Shown: positions 11,401 to 27,144, counted from the stretch's first letter. The stretch: DNA of 64,000 nt from Salminus brasiliensis (GCF_030463535.1 NC_132887.1:17899358-17963357), one strand, 5' to 3'. The notes: a model not told the origin generated them from the sequence alone. Program-made: numbers and translations.

Positions 11401-13247
11401 TCAGCAGAGTCGTGCGCCGTATCCAAACGTCTGTTTGATGGCCTGACAATAGTACCGCTGCCAACCCTCTCGTGTGCGGTCCTCCTCGCTCTCAGGCACA
11501 GCCCGACACTCCACTTTCAGCTCTGTTTCGTTTCCTTTGTCTGTAAAAGTCAGGGTCACTGTCGCATAGTGCTCTACATGCCCACAAAGAGAGAAACATC
11601 AGGAAAGAAAAGGTAAGAGGCCACTCAAATAAGAACTCATTTATGCTGTTAAACACTACACATAGTTATATCAGAATATTACGACCACCCCCAGTTTGGA
11701 ATTAACTCTGCCTGGGACGTGTCACATACCACGTGACAAGGTTTGCTGCACATGTAAATAAGTGAGCACAGCAGTCAGTTCTATCAGAGTGCAAAACGAT
11801 CCTCAGAGCCACAGGACGTGATTTGACTGATGTCCAAAAGGGTGTGATAATAGCCAGGTAAAGGGTAGTTGCATGTTCTAGAGCAGTCATTTACATTACA
11901 TTTATGGCATTTAGCTGACGCTCTTATCCAGAGCGACTTACAAGGTTACTCGTATTACAGAGGTGGGCCAATGTAATGTTAGGAGTCTTGCCTAAGGACT
12001 CTTATTGGTGTAGTGCAGCATAGTCACCCAGACCGGGAGCGAAGTGGTGCTATTGATGCTGGAGGGGGAACAACAACTCCGGTGAGTGGAACAGAGCAAT
12101 CGACATGCCACAGTGGACCAGTTAACCACCATAATGAACACCTTCTGTCACCTAAAGCAGTCTATGCCACGACGTCTCGCTAGCTCCATCCAAGCCAAGG
12201 GTGGTTAATCCCACTATTAGGTAGATGGCCACAATATTCTGATATGACTGTATTTTACATGTTTAGTCTCTTACCACTTGGCCATGTGTTGTATCTCCAT
12301 TTCATAACTATCTTCTCCTCAGGAACCTGTAAAAAGAAATTACAAAGACATCAGCCTCTTTATTCTGTACATTTTTAGTTTTGCTGAGGCAATGCGCATA
12401 TTCACATATTCTGCTACCCAGGTACTGGGCCTGCATTTCTAAAGCAAAACACGGAGACATCTCACCAGCTCCTGGAACTCTCCAAATACATTTCCACCCA
12501 AAAGGCGGAACTTGCCTCCTTTTTCCGGCTCAACCACCGCAGCAGTGTGTGTAAACGCCTGCACCATCTTTACATCGAAAAACACACAAAAATGACTGCT
12601 TTTGAGGATTCACTACAGCAACATCAAAGGAAAGATATTTCTGAGCCAAAAATGAATAGACAACAGCAACAAAGAACTCTTCCCATGTGTTATAGGATGG
12701 GACCAGACTGACCTCCTGGTTGAGGAAGACTCTGTAGAGGTCCTCTGGTGAGGTGAGGAATGTATCCCTTAGCGAGAACTTGCAGGTAGGAATCTTTACC
12801 CCAGTGGAAATGGGAGCAGCTGTGCTGCTGGAACCAATCTGAATATAAAATTTACACAATTACTGTCTACTACTATGTAAACAAACATGTTATTTGATTC
12901 TTGATTTAAAAGGTCCAACATGCTAGCAAATGTAACTACCTGAGTTTTGTCCATTTTGACTTTAGCCTGAGATGTCTGCTGTTTGGTTACACCATTGGCT
13001 GTAGGCAAGATCATACCCTGTGTGAACTCTGTAACACAACACAACTGAAAGGTCAAGACATGTACATATCTATACAGCTATAAGGCTAACTGACAGATTC
13101 CCTCTTGCAAAAAGAGAGACGTAACCTAAAAATCAAACTCTCTTTTTGGGTTAATTATGGTAAAACACCCCAGTCCTGGTAAAAGCCCTGAGGTAAACAC
13201 TGAATAGTTAATAATTTAAATATATACCATTTGCACTGTCTGAACAG

Positions 13248-13295
<48 letters not shown>

Positions 13296-16200
13296 CAGTT
13301 TCTATATGATATTTTCATTTTTTTGTAGAATGACAATACGTACAGGCACAAACCAAAATGCATCTCCACAAAAAGTCTCTAGAGCAGTGTGCTGTGTTCT
13401 AACCATCTGATGCCATGACTAACCGTAAAACAATAATAAACCAAGATACATTCACTCTTAAAAGATTTTTCCCCTCTTCTTATGGGAGCCAGTTCATTAG
13501 CTTGATACCAAGCCTTGCATGTGTCCCTTTGACATCAAGATCAGTTTGCTGGTTTTGCCTGTAATGAATATAGTTAGGATTTAGAGAGATACTCCCATCG
13601 TATTGGTGTGCTGCCATTTACATTGGGCCTACTTTATGCTGGGATTTTTATATTTTTACAAACTTACCTTTGAACGTAAAATATTTAAATTTAAGATATA
13701 AAAATATATTTCCAAGAACATAACTGCAATATGTGTAAAAAAACAAACAAACACTGTCAGTGAAACAGTGACTGAGTAAGTAAGTGAATGACAAACACGA
13801 AAACTAAATTGGGGAAAACACTGAGGTTGCATTTCTTTTTGCTGCTGTTTGTGTTGTCGCTTAGCCAAACAGCTAAACTAGCAACACATGTATGAACATG
13901 ATTTTTAGCCTACCGTGCTACAAGCCCATATTTTGGAGCGTATGCTTGTGATGAAAAACTCTCTAGACCATAGGGAGCAGCAGAGATTTCTCATTTTCCT
14001 CATTTCTCCTTTTTACCGTTAAAGGTAATCCTACTGATAGAGCAGTATAGTTTACAGGCAAGAGTGGCATGCTCTTCTGCCCGTTTGAATCATGCAGGAG
14101 AATCTACAGGAGTAACTAAACTTCAATATGCTTATTATTATTACTATTATTATTATTTATTTATTTATTTTTTTACATCTGAAAGTGCATTTTTCAATTT
14201 GAAATTCACATTTTTTTGACAGCCCTACTAATGTTTATTTATGAGAATACATCTTACCTGTTTTGAGAAGACCCACATAACTGTCAAGTGCCACACGGAC
14301 TTTATCTGCGCCTTCTTTCTTCATCAGGTCAAACAGTGGCGTGTCAGGCTCATCTTTACAAAGGCTCACACCAATCTGTGCTCCCCCAGAAACAAAAGCC
14401 ACAGTGAATAAACAACTTGAGATCAGTGCATTGGAAAATACATGGAAAATATAAAGCAAATAATTCCTGTACATTGTTTTAAAAAACATTTTATGCTCGA
14501 GCAATGCAACTGTCCTACGCAAAAAAAAAAAAAAAAAAAAAAACATCACAAAAAGGTTCAGGCCCGTCATGTGCACTGCATATGGATTTTGTTGTGCATT
14601 TTGACAGAAAACATTGGCAGTCTATCAGTGTTTAACAATATCTGGCTCAAACTCAGAGTTAATACTTTTCCACTAACCTGATACACACAGTGTATTCTAC
14701 TTAGCCCAGTATGGCATCAAAACACATCTTCCGTCACTTTTTTTTTTTCTTTTTGTGAAAAAAATCTCTAAAGAATTATTACTATTATCATATCATACAA
14801 ACTTATTGTAGACTATGGCTCTTGTTTAAACATAACCACACCACTACAATGTGATCTCATACAGTTGAATTACTTTAGAGCAGAATTTGGTCATCACTAT
14901 GCTCCACTATACATGTAGGATATTCAAATATTTACACCACTTCTTGGCAAAACATCGGAAAATGAAAATTCTACACACCAAAAGTCACACCAGATAAATG
15001 TTACTTTTTCTAGAAATTCTAAAAACAAAACAAAATAAAGAAAATAAATGTAAATCTATACTAGATTTGTTGGTCCATCTGTCTGCCTTATCAAGTACTT
15101 AGTAACAGGCCTGCACTGCTCATGAAAGCACGACCTTTGACGGAGGTCATCTGATTCTACCATAACTCTGCCTGTTTTAGCGCTGATGGTAAAGCAAAGC
15201 TAAATGAGGTAGTTTGTGTGGTCAGGAACATTACAATCAAACCTGACATTACGCAGGTAAACACAGGAACTCTTAAAAAATCTCCAAACTGAAGAGCAGC
15301 TTAACTTAATGAAAACTCTAGTGTGGGTAAAAAGTCTGAGGAAAACGAATGTGTTACTGCCAACAGTACGTTGTTGTTGCTGCAGCCTTATGTTAGATAC
15401 ATGAGTGCATCTAAAAAAACAACATTAACTTACATCAAGATCCTCCATATCGTTTTCATCTGAAAGGTTTGGAACTTCAATATTTCCTTTATATTTTATT
15501 CCCGATTTTGACGTCCCTGCAGAAAAAACAAAGAGCGTTTTAAAACAATGGGACAGTATATGCATTTAACATATACTCATCATAATCATTAATCACATTA
15601 TTAACAAAAACCATTCAAAATGAATAAACGTGCATCACCGGCTGTTTTCTATATTCTGCTACAAATGACATCTTTGACCAACTGATGGCTTGTCTCTCAC
15701 CTTTCCATTTGGCCTTCAGGTTCCACTCGTAGAAAAAGATGAGCTTCCCTTTGCGGTTGTTAATGGAAGCCTCACCTTCCACCTTTGTCACCTCCGTGAC
15801 CTCACACTTGCCTTCCTCACTCTCTACATTCAATCCCACCAGCAGCTCTTTTAACTTCTCTGAAGACCAGTTTGTGGCGTCCCTCTCCGTCCTGCCCAAG
15901 AAAGCGACAATGCTTAGGGTTACCAAACCAGTTCTTGCAAGAGCTCACTGACTACCTCGTCTTGACAGCATAGGAGTGTAGAGCCTTTTAAAGCAGTACA
16001 GAATAATAAACACTGAAACAATGTGCAACAGCACTACAACAATTAATGGGAGAACAACATCTGTCCAGTTGTGGATAATGCGGCAGAAACGTCTGTCAAT
16101 CAAAACAAAGCTTATGTGAAAGATAAATTGGCAGTGACTCCATCTTTCATCGCCAACACCTTGCTTTGCGGTACGTAGCTAAATGGATCCACACACAACA

Positions 16201-16939
16201 CAGTTCGTGTAACACACACATCGCCCTCCTGTGGGGTTTATTCAAATATGCCGTGCAGACGCAAGCTACTGTACATGCCGAGACGCCATGTGTCCCAGTA
16301 AGTGAGTAGCTAAACTGTAGCGTAGAATAAAATATTACTGAATTTACTAGAAAGTTGGTTCATGTCCGCAACCAGGGACAGAAACAAGGAGACCAGCCTT
16401 GGTTCCGAGCATCGTTGCCTTTACTACAGGCAAAACCTTGTTCTCAATGTTGCTACAGTCTCCATCTGTCCTGCAGTGTGCTGGAAATCAGGGATCACAC
16501 CCAGTCTAGTCATCAGGGCTTAGATTTATTTCCTGACTCGGTCTACAGCGACTTGAGGATGTGTAGCAACCAAGAGGGTCCATGGCATGAATAATGCCGC
16601 TAACAGGGCTAGCTAGCTAGCTAGCAACTCAACAACGAAGCGACCTGGAAAACTCCAAAATACCGAGACTTCAACAAACACCCCACCAATATGTCTCGCT
16701 GTGCTGAGCGGAACACCGGAGTCGCTGACGGGCGTTATGTGACTGTTTTTAAATATCCGTTAGAGCTGATGGTGTTCCGACTGGTTCTCCACCACGCACG
16801 CTCGCTTCAAGATGGCTAACACAGGGAGGCTATACACCGGCTCCGTCTCTTTATCTCACCAGTGCCAGTTGTTGACATTCGTAGCGTCCGCTCGTTCTTC
16901 CACGATCCATCGAGGGTCTCCTTCTCCCCACTTTGCCAT
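11401..16939 (-). CDS. ahsa1: ahsa1, activator of HSP90 ATPase (complete, 9 coding exons, 337 aa)
   Basis: Exons in transcript order: 16860-16939, 15701-15891, 15434-15516, 14258-14375, 12940-13028, 12713-12838, 12466-12567, 12275-12326, 11401-11573. They total 1014 nt with no frame break, giving 337 aa against 338 for human AHSA1 as I recall it. The N-terminus reads MAKWGEGDPRWIVEERADAT with the conserved NNWHWTERDATNWS that stimulates HSP90. Then come the Aha1 N-terminal domain (EGKCEVTEVTKVEGEASINN, KGKLIFFYEWNLKAKWKG), a linker (EFTQGMILPTANG), and the START-like C-terminal domain from KIPTCKFSLRDTFLTSPEDL to GWQRYYCQAIKQTFGYGARL. The product is a cytosolic co-chaperone that binds HSP90 and speeds its ATPase cycle. 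All donors seen are GT. The TGA is at 11401-11403. The a/b teleost copy was not resolved. Confidence 0.93.
11668..12245. mobile_element. decayed Tc1/mariner-like element downstream of ahsa1 exon 8, interrupted by a LINE/SINE tail
   Basis: The left end ATATCAGAATATTACGACCA is matched in inverted orientation at the right end (GGCCACAATATTCTGATAT, ending about 12245). Near the right end, + strand frame: MPRRLASSIQAKGG then a stop, which is the C-terminal MPRR..A..I.AKGG pattern of Tc1/mariner transposases. A LINE/SINE-type segment occupies about 11891-12035. A related left end lies at 47224. The whole element sits inside ahsa1 intron 8 (11574-12274). Confidence 0.7.
11891..12035. mobile_element. 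SINE/LINE 3'-tail-type insertion
   Basis: Starts TTTACATTACATTTATGGCA and continues with GCTGACGCTCTTATCCAGAG and CGACTTACAAG. The '(TTTACA)n..GGCATTTAGC.GACGCTCTT' end is shared with the LINE fragment at 36509-36826. It splits the Tc1/mariner remnant, so it inserted later. The right edge is estimated, where transposon-like sequence resumes. Confidence 0.6.
13250..13292. repeat. (TA)n microsatellite in ahsa1 intron 4
   Basis: Uninterrupted TA dinucleotide run of about 20 units. Confidence 0.9.
14521..14543. repeat. poly(A) tract in ahsa1 intron 3
   Basis: A run of 23 A residues on the + strand; poly(T) in the direction of ahsa1 transcription, about 145 nt upstream of exon 4. Confidence 0.9.
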
Positions 16940-17100
16940 GTCTGACCAGGAGGCCGATAACGTGCGGGTCTCGGTAGCGGCGCGCGAAGCGGAGCGCAGT
17001 GTAAGCTACTCTCACGCGACTTCTGGAAGTGTCTCGTCTGTTCACGCGCCTCCGCGTTTACTGCCCGTGGAAATTACTGGAAACTGACTCGTGTGTCACC
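16680..17100 (-). promoter_or_regulatory. CpG-rich 5' region of ahsa1
   Basis: CpG-dense sequence surrounds coding exon 1 (16860-16939) and reaches about 160 bp upstream of the ATG, then gives way abruptly to AT-rich DNA after about 17160. This fits a housekeeping CpG promoter. A YY1-like AAGATGGC lies at about 16808 in intron 1. Confidence 0.45.
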
Positions 17101-18215
17101 GTCAAAAACCTCCGTCGATGCTCCAGAGCGGCTGGACTAGTGGTCCGAATTCGTTTTGGGTTAAAAACCAATTTAAACATCAGACATTTATATTTTTATT
17201 AACAAAAATAAACTTAGTTATTAAGATGACATTTTCCCTCTAAATATCACATGGTGAAATGTAAACTTTACTAATACATTTTTTACACGTAACATTTCAC
17301 ATATATGTAAAATATAACGGTTTATGTTCATGTTAGAACAACATTTTAAGTGTTTCTGTTTCATTTCTAAATAAAAAAAAATATTGTGCAATTCTGAAAA
17401 GGAATCAGTATGTGCCCAAATGTAAAAATAAAAATTGTTTAATTAAATGAATATTAAAAATTTAGTAACAAGTTCCGTAGAAGTGATATACCTTTAACCT
17501 CAAACACAGTTTGATGTTTTACTGTTTTAGAATTGTATGTTTTATTATTTCATGTTTTGAATAACTTTGAAGTGTATCTTATTTATGAAAAGTTATTTAC
17601 TACTACTACAACTAACTACTACTACTATGACTACTACTACTACTAATAATAATCTATATATTTAATTTACTTACATAATTACCCTGGTTGTTATTTAAAA
17701 ATAATTAAAATATCAGGATATTTTAATGTTTATTTTAGAAATAGTAAGGCATGATAAAGCTTGCTCACAGTGTGTTTTCTAATTCTAGACCATTTTTTTT
17801 ATAAAGCTGGCACATTGCTGATGTCTTCAAGAATGATGTAATTTTTCGGTATTGTGTATATAAGTGCAGAATGCCCTGTATACTGTATATATCCAAGATC
17901 AAGAGGAGATTCTGGATGTGGCATAACCATCTGTTAATATCATTAAAGATAGATCATTATAGATCTCTCTTTAAAAATAAATTAATAAATCTAGTTAAGA
18001 CACTGTGCAAATATGTGCAGGCCATGCTTTATGTTTCTCGTAATTCCCTGGACCTGGAAAATAAATAAAAACTAAAAGTCTGTGTTGCACTTTGAACTGA
18101 AGATAAGAATTTATTTATTTTTCATCATTTACTGTCAGCCCTTGGGCGGTATTGCTGGGCAGCACAAACACTGGGGCTCAGAAAGCTTTCCTGTTCTTTT
18201 TTAATTAGAAGAAAA
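17101..18215. other. intergenic between divergent ahsa1 and amylase; amylase 5' flank
   Basis: AT-rich with short ACT repeats near 17600-17645. No coding sequence was recognised. A good TATA box (TATATAAG) lies at 17857-17864. A pyrimidine tract ending in TTTTTTAATTAG directly before AAGAAAAATG could be a splice acceptor, in which case amylase has a non-coding first exon; a matching donor was not identified. Confidence 0.4.
17857..17864 (+). promoter_or_regulatory. TATA box candidate for amylase
   Basis: TATATAAG, the consensus form, about 350 bp upstream of the amylase start codon and on the same strand. Use requires a 5' non-coding exon (see the possible acceptor just before 18206). No PTF1-type pancreatic element was identified with confidence. 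Confidence 0.3.
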
Positions 18216-22182
<3,967 letters not shown>

Positions 22183-22198
22183 ATTTATGCCAACAACT

Positions 22199-22204
22199 AA
22201 TAAA
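22199..22204 (+). terminator. amylase poly(A) signal
   Basis: AATAAA 17 bases past the amylase stop codon, giving a very short 3' UTR, as is usual for pancreatic enzyme mRNAs. Confidence 0.75.
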
Positions 22205-23424
22205 GACTAAGACATTTCCACCTTTACTGTCCTCAGGAGCACACATGACATTCCAGAAATAAAAAAATTATTGACTTCATCATAATCACAATGCAACAAG
22301 CAGACCCCTTGTGTTGAGGTTTGATGATAACTATAAATAACACTCTGATGAGCAGAGTTTTGTATATAATAATAATAATAATGAACTGGATGTGTTTATT
22401 CCCATATGGGTGTTTCACTGAGTAAAATGACACTGACCAGATAAGGAGCTTTTGTATTTTTATTTATTTATTTTTTTTTTACCAGAGACTATCACTTTGG
22501 CACAGCAATGTCCAGGACTACCATTCACAGCAGACAGTACCTAACCTAACTGCGTTCCAGGTGTGTATATTCACTGCACTAATGACATAAATGATAAGTC
22601 ATTTGTGCAGTGATATATATATATATATAGCCTGACTAAGTAGTAGAATAGAATAGAATAGAATAAATAATCCTGCCCCCCCTCGTTTATGACGCTCGAG
22701 GCTGATTGTGAGCTGCTGTAATGGAACTCGGGGGGGTTCGGTTCGGGACTCGGATCAGGAGGAAACCGTTCACAAGTTAACCGGCCGCTCCTCCGTGAAG
22801 CTGCTTTCTCCTCATACGGAGACGAATTTGGTTTAGCTGACCGCCCCCAGGTGTGTGTCTCGAGCTGTGGCCAGGTGTGTCCATTGTCCAGGTGTGGCGG
22901 AGGGAAACAGAGAGTGTACAGGTGCGTAAACTCGTCTGAACATAATCTGGCCCTAGAAATGTATCAGGAGCTAATTTCTCCTAGTCCAAAGAAACATGAC
23001 CAGGAACGCCAGAGGGCGCCAGAGTCCTTATTGAACAGGCAAGAAAGGAGCTAAACTAATTAAACTGTTAATTAAACATATGTATTTATTTGTTTACGCA
23101 ACAATTGTCTTTATATTTGTAAAATGATCACATAAAAAACAATAAGTGTGACATGGCTGACCAGCTGACCAGCTCGTTGGCTGTGCTTAAATGTAAATAA
23201 AGACGAAGTCCACTATTAATCCTCAACTGAAGTGTTTGGAGTTGTTCTGATTGAGGAATCAAAAGCGGGTTTCTCTATTAAAATGATCAGTTATTTACAC
23301 AACGAAGTTTAAACTGAATCTCTGTATAAACCTATTTACTCCGGACAGTAGCGCCATCTGGCGTCTGAACACAAAGGAACACGTTTAGGAAAATAAAGGC
23401 GCAGTAAACTGTTAACAGATTCAG
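22205..23424. other. intergenic; CpG-rich patch at about 22680-22960
   Basis: AT-rich DNA with an (AAT)n near 22371 and a short TA run at 22613-22630, then a GC/CpG-rich patch (ACTCGGGGGGGTTCGGTTCG and onward). Inside the patch a + strand GAGTGTACAG|GTGCGT could be a donor, so an untranslated first exon or promoter is possible. No downstream partner could be assigned, and the frame that reads through the patch has no recognisable protein. Confidence 0.35.
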
Positions 23425-25915
23425 CGGTCTGTCTGTCTTTCCATGTGTCTGTTTTCCAGCTCTCTGTCATTCTGTCTGTCTTTCTGCCTGCCTGCCCTTC
23501 CATTAGTCTGTCTTTCTGCCTGCCTACCTGTCTTTCCATCTGTCTGTCTTTCTGTGTGCCTGTCTTTCCATCTGTCTGTCTTTCTGTGTGCCTGTCTTTA
23601 CATCTGTCTGTCTTTCTGTGTGCCTGTCTTTCCATCTGTCTGTCTTTCTGTGTGCCTGTCTTTACATCTGTCTGTCTTTCTGTGTGCCTGTCTCTACATC
23701 TGTCTGTCATTCTGCCTGACTGTCTTCCCACTTGCCTGTGTTTCGAGCTTTCTGCCTTTGTCTTGCCTCTTCCCTCTATCTGTCTGTCTGTCTTTCCATC
23801 TGTCTGTCTTTCCATTGTCCATCATTCCAAGTGTCTGTCTTTCCAGCTTTCTGTCTTTCCATGTGTTTGTTCTTCTGCCTGTCTATCTCTACATCTGTCA
23901 GTTTCCGCTTCTCTATCTTTCTGCTTGCCTGTTTTTTCAATTGTGGTTCTAACTGCCTGTCTTTCTCCCTTCCTGTATTTCCATTTGTTGATCTTTTTGC
24001 GTTTCTGTCTGCCTCTTTCAATCCATCTGTCTTTCCTCCTGCTTTCTTTCCACCTGTCTGTCTTTCTGCCTGCCTGTCATCCATCTGTCTATCTTTCCAA
24101 CCATCTGTCTTTCAACCTGTCTATCTTTCCATCTGTGTGTCTTTTTATACCTGCCTGTCTACATTTTCATCTGTCTCTCTTTTCTTTCTTTCTCTCTTTT
24201 CATCTTTTTGTCTTTCCATCTGTCTGTCATTCTGCCTGTCTGTCTTTTCAACTTTCCATCTGTATCTATTTCCAACTGTTTATCTTCCCATCCGTGTGTC
24301 TTTCTGTCTGCCTGCCATTCTGCCTGTCTGTCTTTCCAACTGCCTATGTTTCCATCAGTTTTTCTTTCTGCCTCTGTCTGCCTTTTTATTTCTCCAACTG
24401 TATGTCTTTCTGTATGCCTGTCTACCTTTCTATCTGTCTCTCTTTCTGTCTTTCCATCTGTTATGCCTGTCTGTCTCTCCGTTTTCTTACTGCCTGCCTG
24501 TCTTTCCAACTTACTGACGTTTCATCTGTTTGTCCTTAGGTGCCTGTCTTTATGCTTGCCTGTCTTTTTATTGTTCTGCCTCTGTGTCTTTCCATCTGTC
24601 TTTCTGCCTGCCTGTCTTTTTACCTCCCTGTCTTTCCATCTGCCTGTCATTCGGCCTGTCAATCTTTCTGACTTTCCAACTGCGTGTCTTTTTGCCTGTT
24701 TGCCTATCTTTTCATCCTTCTGTCTTTCTATCTTTCTGTCATTCCACCTGTCATTCCACCTTAGTCTGCATGCCTGTATTTCTGTCTCTCTGTATTGTGG
24801 TCTGTTTTTTTTGTCTTTCCCTCTCTCTTTCTTTCCAACTTTCTGTCTCTCTTTCCATCTGTCTTTAATCTTGTCTGTCTTTCTGCCTGCCTGACATACT
24901 TCTGTATATTGTATGTCTTTCCACATGTCTGTCATTTTGCCTATTTGTCTTTGTGCTTGTCTGTCTCTCTGTCCGTCTTTCTGCCTGCCTGCGTGTCTTT
25001 CTTATCTGTCTGTCTTACTTATCTCTCCATCTGTCTGTCTTTCTGCCTTCCTGTCTGCCTTTGTGCTTACCTGTCTGTATTTACATTTGAGTATCTTTCT
25101 CACGGTCTGTTATTCTGCTTTTCTGTCTTCCTTCCTGTCTGTCTTTTGACTTGCCTTTTTCCATCTTTCAGCTGGCCTATCTCTGTGTCTGTCTGTCTGT
25201 CCATCTGTCTCTTTCCATCTGTTTGTCTTTCTGCCTGTCTGACTTTCTGCTTACCTGTTTTTTCCACCTGCCTGACTTTCCCTCTGTTTGTATTTTCATC
25301 TTTCTAATTGCCTGTTTTTCCATCTGTCTGTATTTCTGCCTTTGTCTGCCTGTCTTTCTACCTACCTGTCTCTCTATTCACCTGTCCATCTTTCCCTCTG
25401 TCTGTCTTTCTGCCTGTCCTTATTTCCACCCGCCTGTGTCTTTATGAGTGCCTGTCTTTCCATCTGTTTGTCTTTCTGTGTGCCTGTCTTTCCATCTGTC
25501 TGTCTTTCCATCTGTCTGTCTTTCTGTGCGCCCTTCTTTACATCTGTCTGTCTTTCTGTGTGCCTGTCTCTACATCTGTCTGTCATTCTGCCTGTCCGTC
25601 TGTCTATCCGACCTTCTATATTTATGCCTGACAGATTTTCCATCTGTCTGCTACTCTGGCTGTCAGTTTTTTCTGCCTGCCTGTCTCTCCATCTGTGACT
25701 TTATGCCTGCTTTTGTTTCTGTCTATCTTAATCTCTCTTTCTTTCCAACTGTCTGTCTTACTATGTCTGCCATTCTGCATGCCTGTCTTTCCATCCTTCT
25801 GCCTCTCTGCTTGACTGTCTGTCTGCTGGCCTGTGTTTCAATCTTTTTGACTTTCTACCTGCCTACCTATTCATCTGTCTTTCCTTTTATTTATCTTTCA
25901 GTCTGTCTGTCTTAA
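23425..25915. repeat. 2.5-kb CTGT/CTTT-type tandem repeat (minisatellite-like)
   Basis: Almost pure degenerate tetranucleotide DNA (CTGT, CTTT, CCTG, CCAT words), pyrimidine-rich on the + strand. Because the unit is 4 bp, all frames cycle through Cys/Leu/Ser/Phe/Val codons on + and Arg/Gln/Thr/Asp/Lys codons on -. This leaves long open frames (364 codons at 23445-24539) that are not credible genes. A higher-order 32-bp unit, CTTTCCATCTGTCTGTCTTT plus CTGTGTGCCTGT, repeats about six times at 23530-23715 and again at 25450-25600. Confidence 0.93.
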
Positions 25916-25929
25916 CTCTGGGTTTCTCT

Positions 25930-26345
25930 TTCTGCCGAGCTGAACCGCTCTCCTGTCTTGGTGCATGGTGGTGTAAGAACAATGCTGACTGGGTGTTCCT
26001 GCTGCTGCTGCTGCTGGTGCTCTCTAGACCGACTTCACCATCATGGAGTTTGTCTGCAGATTCCATTCACCTTCCAGTCAAGCCAGGCTGCAAACTCCAC
26101 CAGCCCACCTCCCTCGACTCTTCCCAAACCATTATCAAGTTTATTTGTATCCAGTGTCGACCAGAGAAGGATGGGTTCCTCGTTTGAGTCTTGGTTCCTC
26201 TCATGGTTTCTTTCTTTCTTTCTTTCTTTTTGACTCGAGGGAGTTTTTTTCCTGCTGCTGTTGCTGTTGGCTTTCTCAGAAGAGGCTCAGATCCGGATCT
26301 CTGCAAAGCTGTTGTGTTAAAAGTGTTTTGTAAATAAACATCACT
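25930..26345. repeat. interspersed repeat with CTG-trinucleotide and CTTT runs
   Basis: Contains AGAGAAGGATGGGTTCCTCG, TTGAGTCTTGGTTCCTCTCA, a (TTTC)n run, GGGAGTTTTTTTCCTGCTGC and, at the end, GCAAAGCTGTTGTGTTAAAA then TTGTAAATAAACATC. This order (GGTTCCTCTCA.GGTTTCTT / GGAGTTTTT.CCT / TGTAAAGCTG.TTTG) is one I recall as a widely dispersed teleost repeat. The family was not named. Frames across it are not conserved proteins. Confidence 0.45.
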
Positions 26346-26480
26346 GACTGACTGTCATTTGCACCTCTTGTCTCCTCCATGTCCTTCTCTTAACTTCTCA
26401 GTCCACTTAAACCTCATCCAGGTATAGGGTTGGTATGTTGGATAATATAAGCATTTAGTTTTTATGTAAAAAAAAAACCA

Positions 26481-26757
26481 CTACTTTTATGTATTTTATT
26501 ATTTTTTAAAATTTATATCATTTATTTATTTATTTTAAGTATATGTATGTTAAGTTTTTAAATATTTATGGGCACATTGTAGAAGAAATACAAATAAGTT
26601 GTCCTGAGAATGGTGCAAGCCTATCAGAGGGGATTGTTATGAAAAATATTGTGCAGTCCTAGCAAAGAAGCTGTACTCCTATTCCAATCTTATCATACTC
26701 ACCATTACATCAGTGTTTTTTGGGGTGTGTGTGTGTGTATGTATATATATATATATA
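26481..26757. repeat. duplicated segment, copy A (uninterrupted, empty site)
   Basis: Runs from TTTTATGTATTTTATTATTT to ACATCAGTGTTTTTTGGGGT and a following TG/TA microsatellite. Copy B at 27932-28107 plus 29624-29693 is nearly identical but is split by the Tc1-like element. Copy A reads GCAGTCCTAGCAAAGAAGCT across the site, so it preserves the pre-insertion sequence. Confidence 0.85.
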
Positions 26758-26844
26758 TTGGTATGTTGGTATGTTGTTTAGAGTAAAAAAAAAAAACTGA
26801 AATGGAAAATTGTTGAATGACCAAGCCGACCCCCCCATTTTTTA

Positions 26845-27075
26845 AATCCAGCTGAAGATGGCTGCATTAGAGGCTTGGCAAAGCATCACCAGAAAAAATA
26901 CTCAGCACCTGTGATGTCTATAAACCACAGACTTCAAACAGTTATTGCATGATTGGATATGCAACAAAAGTTCCAAACATGACTGCTTTAATGTACCCAT
27001 CATTACTGTGTCCCAAACGTCATGATGCCCTGAACTGAATTAAGGGCGGCTGTGGGAAAATGTAGACAATTCATT
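26845..27075 (+). pseudogene. transposase-like 3' remnant, family uncertain
   Basis: + strand frame reads MAALEAWQSITRKNTQHL before stops, followed by GCAACAAAAGTTCCAAACAT and CATTACTGTGTCCCAAACGT. This resembles, from memory, the C-terminal and 3' end of Tc1/mariner-type elements (..EAW.SI..E..Q.LV.S). Multiple stops make it dead. Low certainty. Confidence 0.3.
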
Positions 27076-27144
27076 CCAAACATTATGGAGGTCTCTGTAA
27101 GTGGGGGGGGGGGGGGGGGGGCTTTATGTCTACTTTGAGGTAGA

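Noticed and set aside
23530-23715. Regularly spaced 32-bp repeats that might suggest a CRISPR array.
   Set aside because: No unique spacers: the repeat is continuous and internally tetranucleotide-based, and this is eukaryotic DNA.
23336-25915. Long open frames on both strands across the CTGT array, up to 364 codons, rich in Cys/Leu/Ser (+) or Arg/Gln/Thr/Asp/Lys (-).
   Set aside because: They are translations of a 4-bp tandem repeat, open in many frames at once, with no start context, splice structure or known fold.
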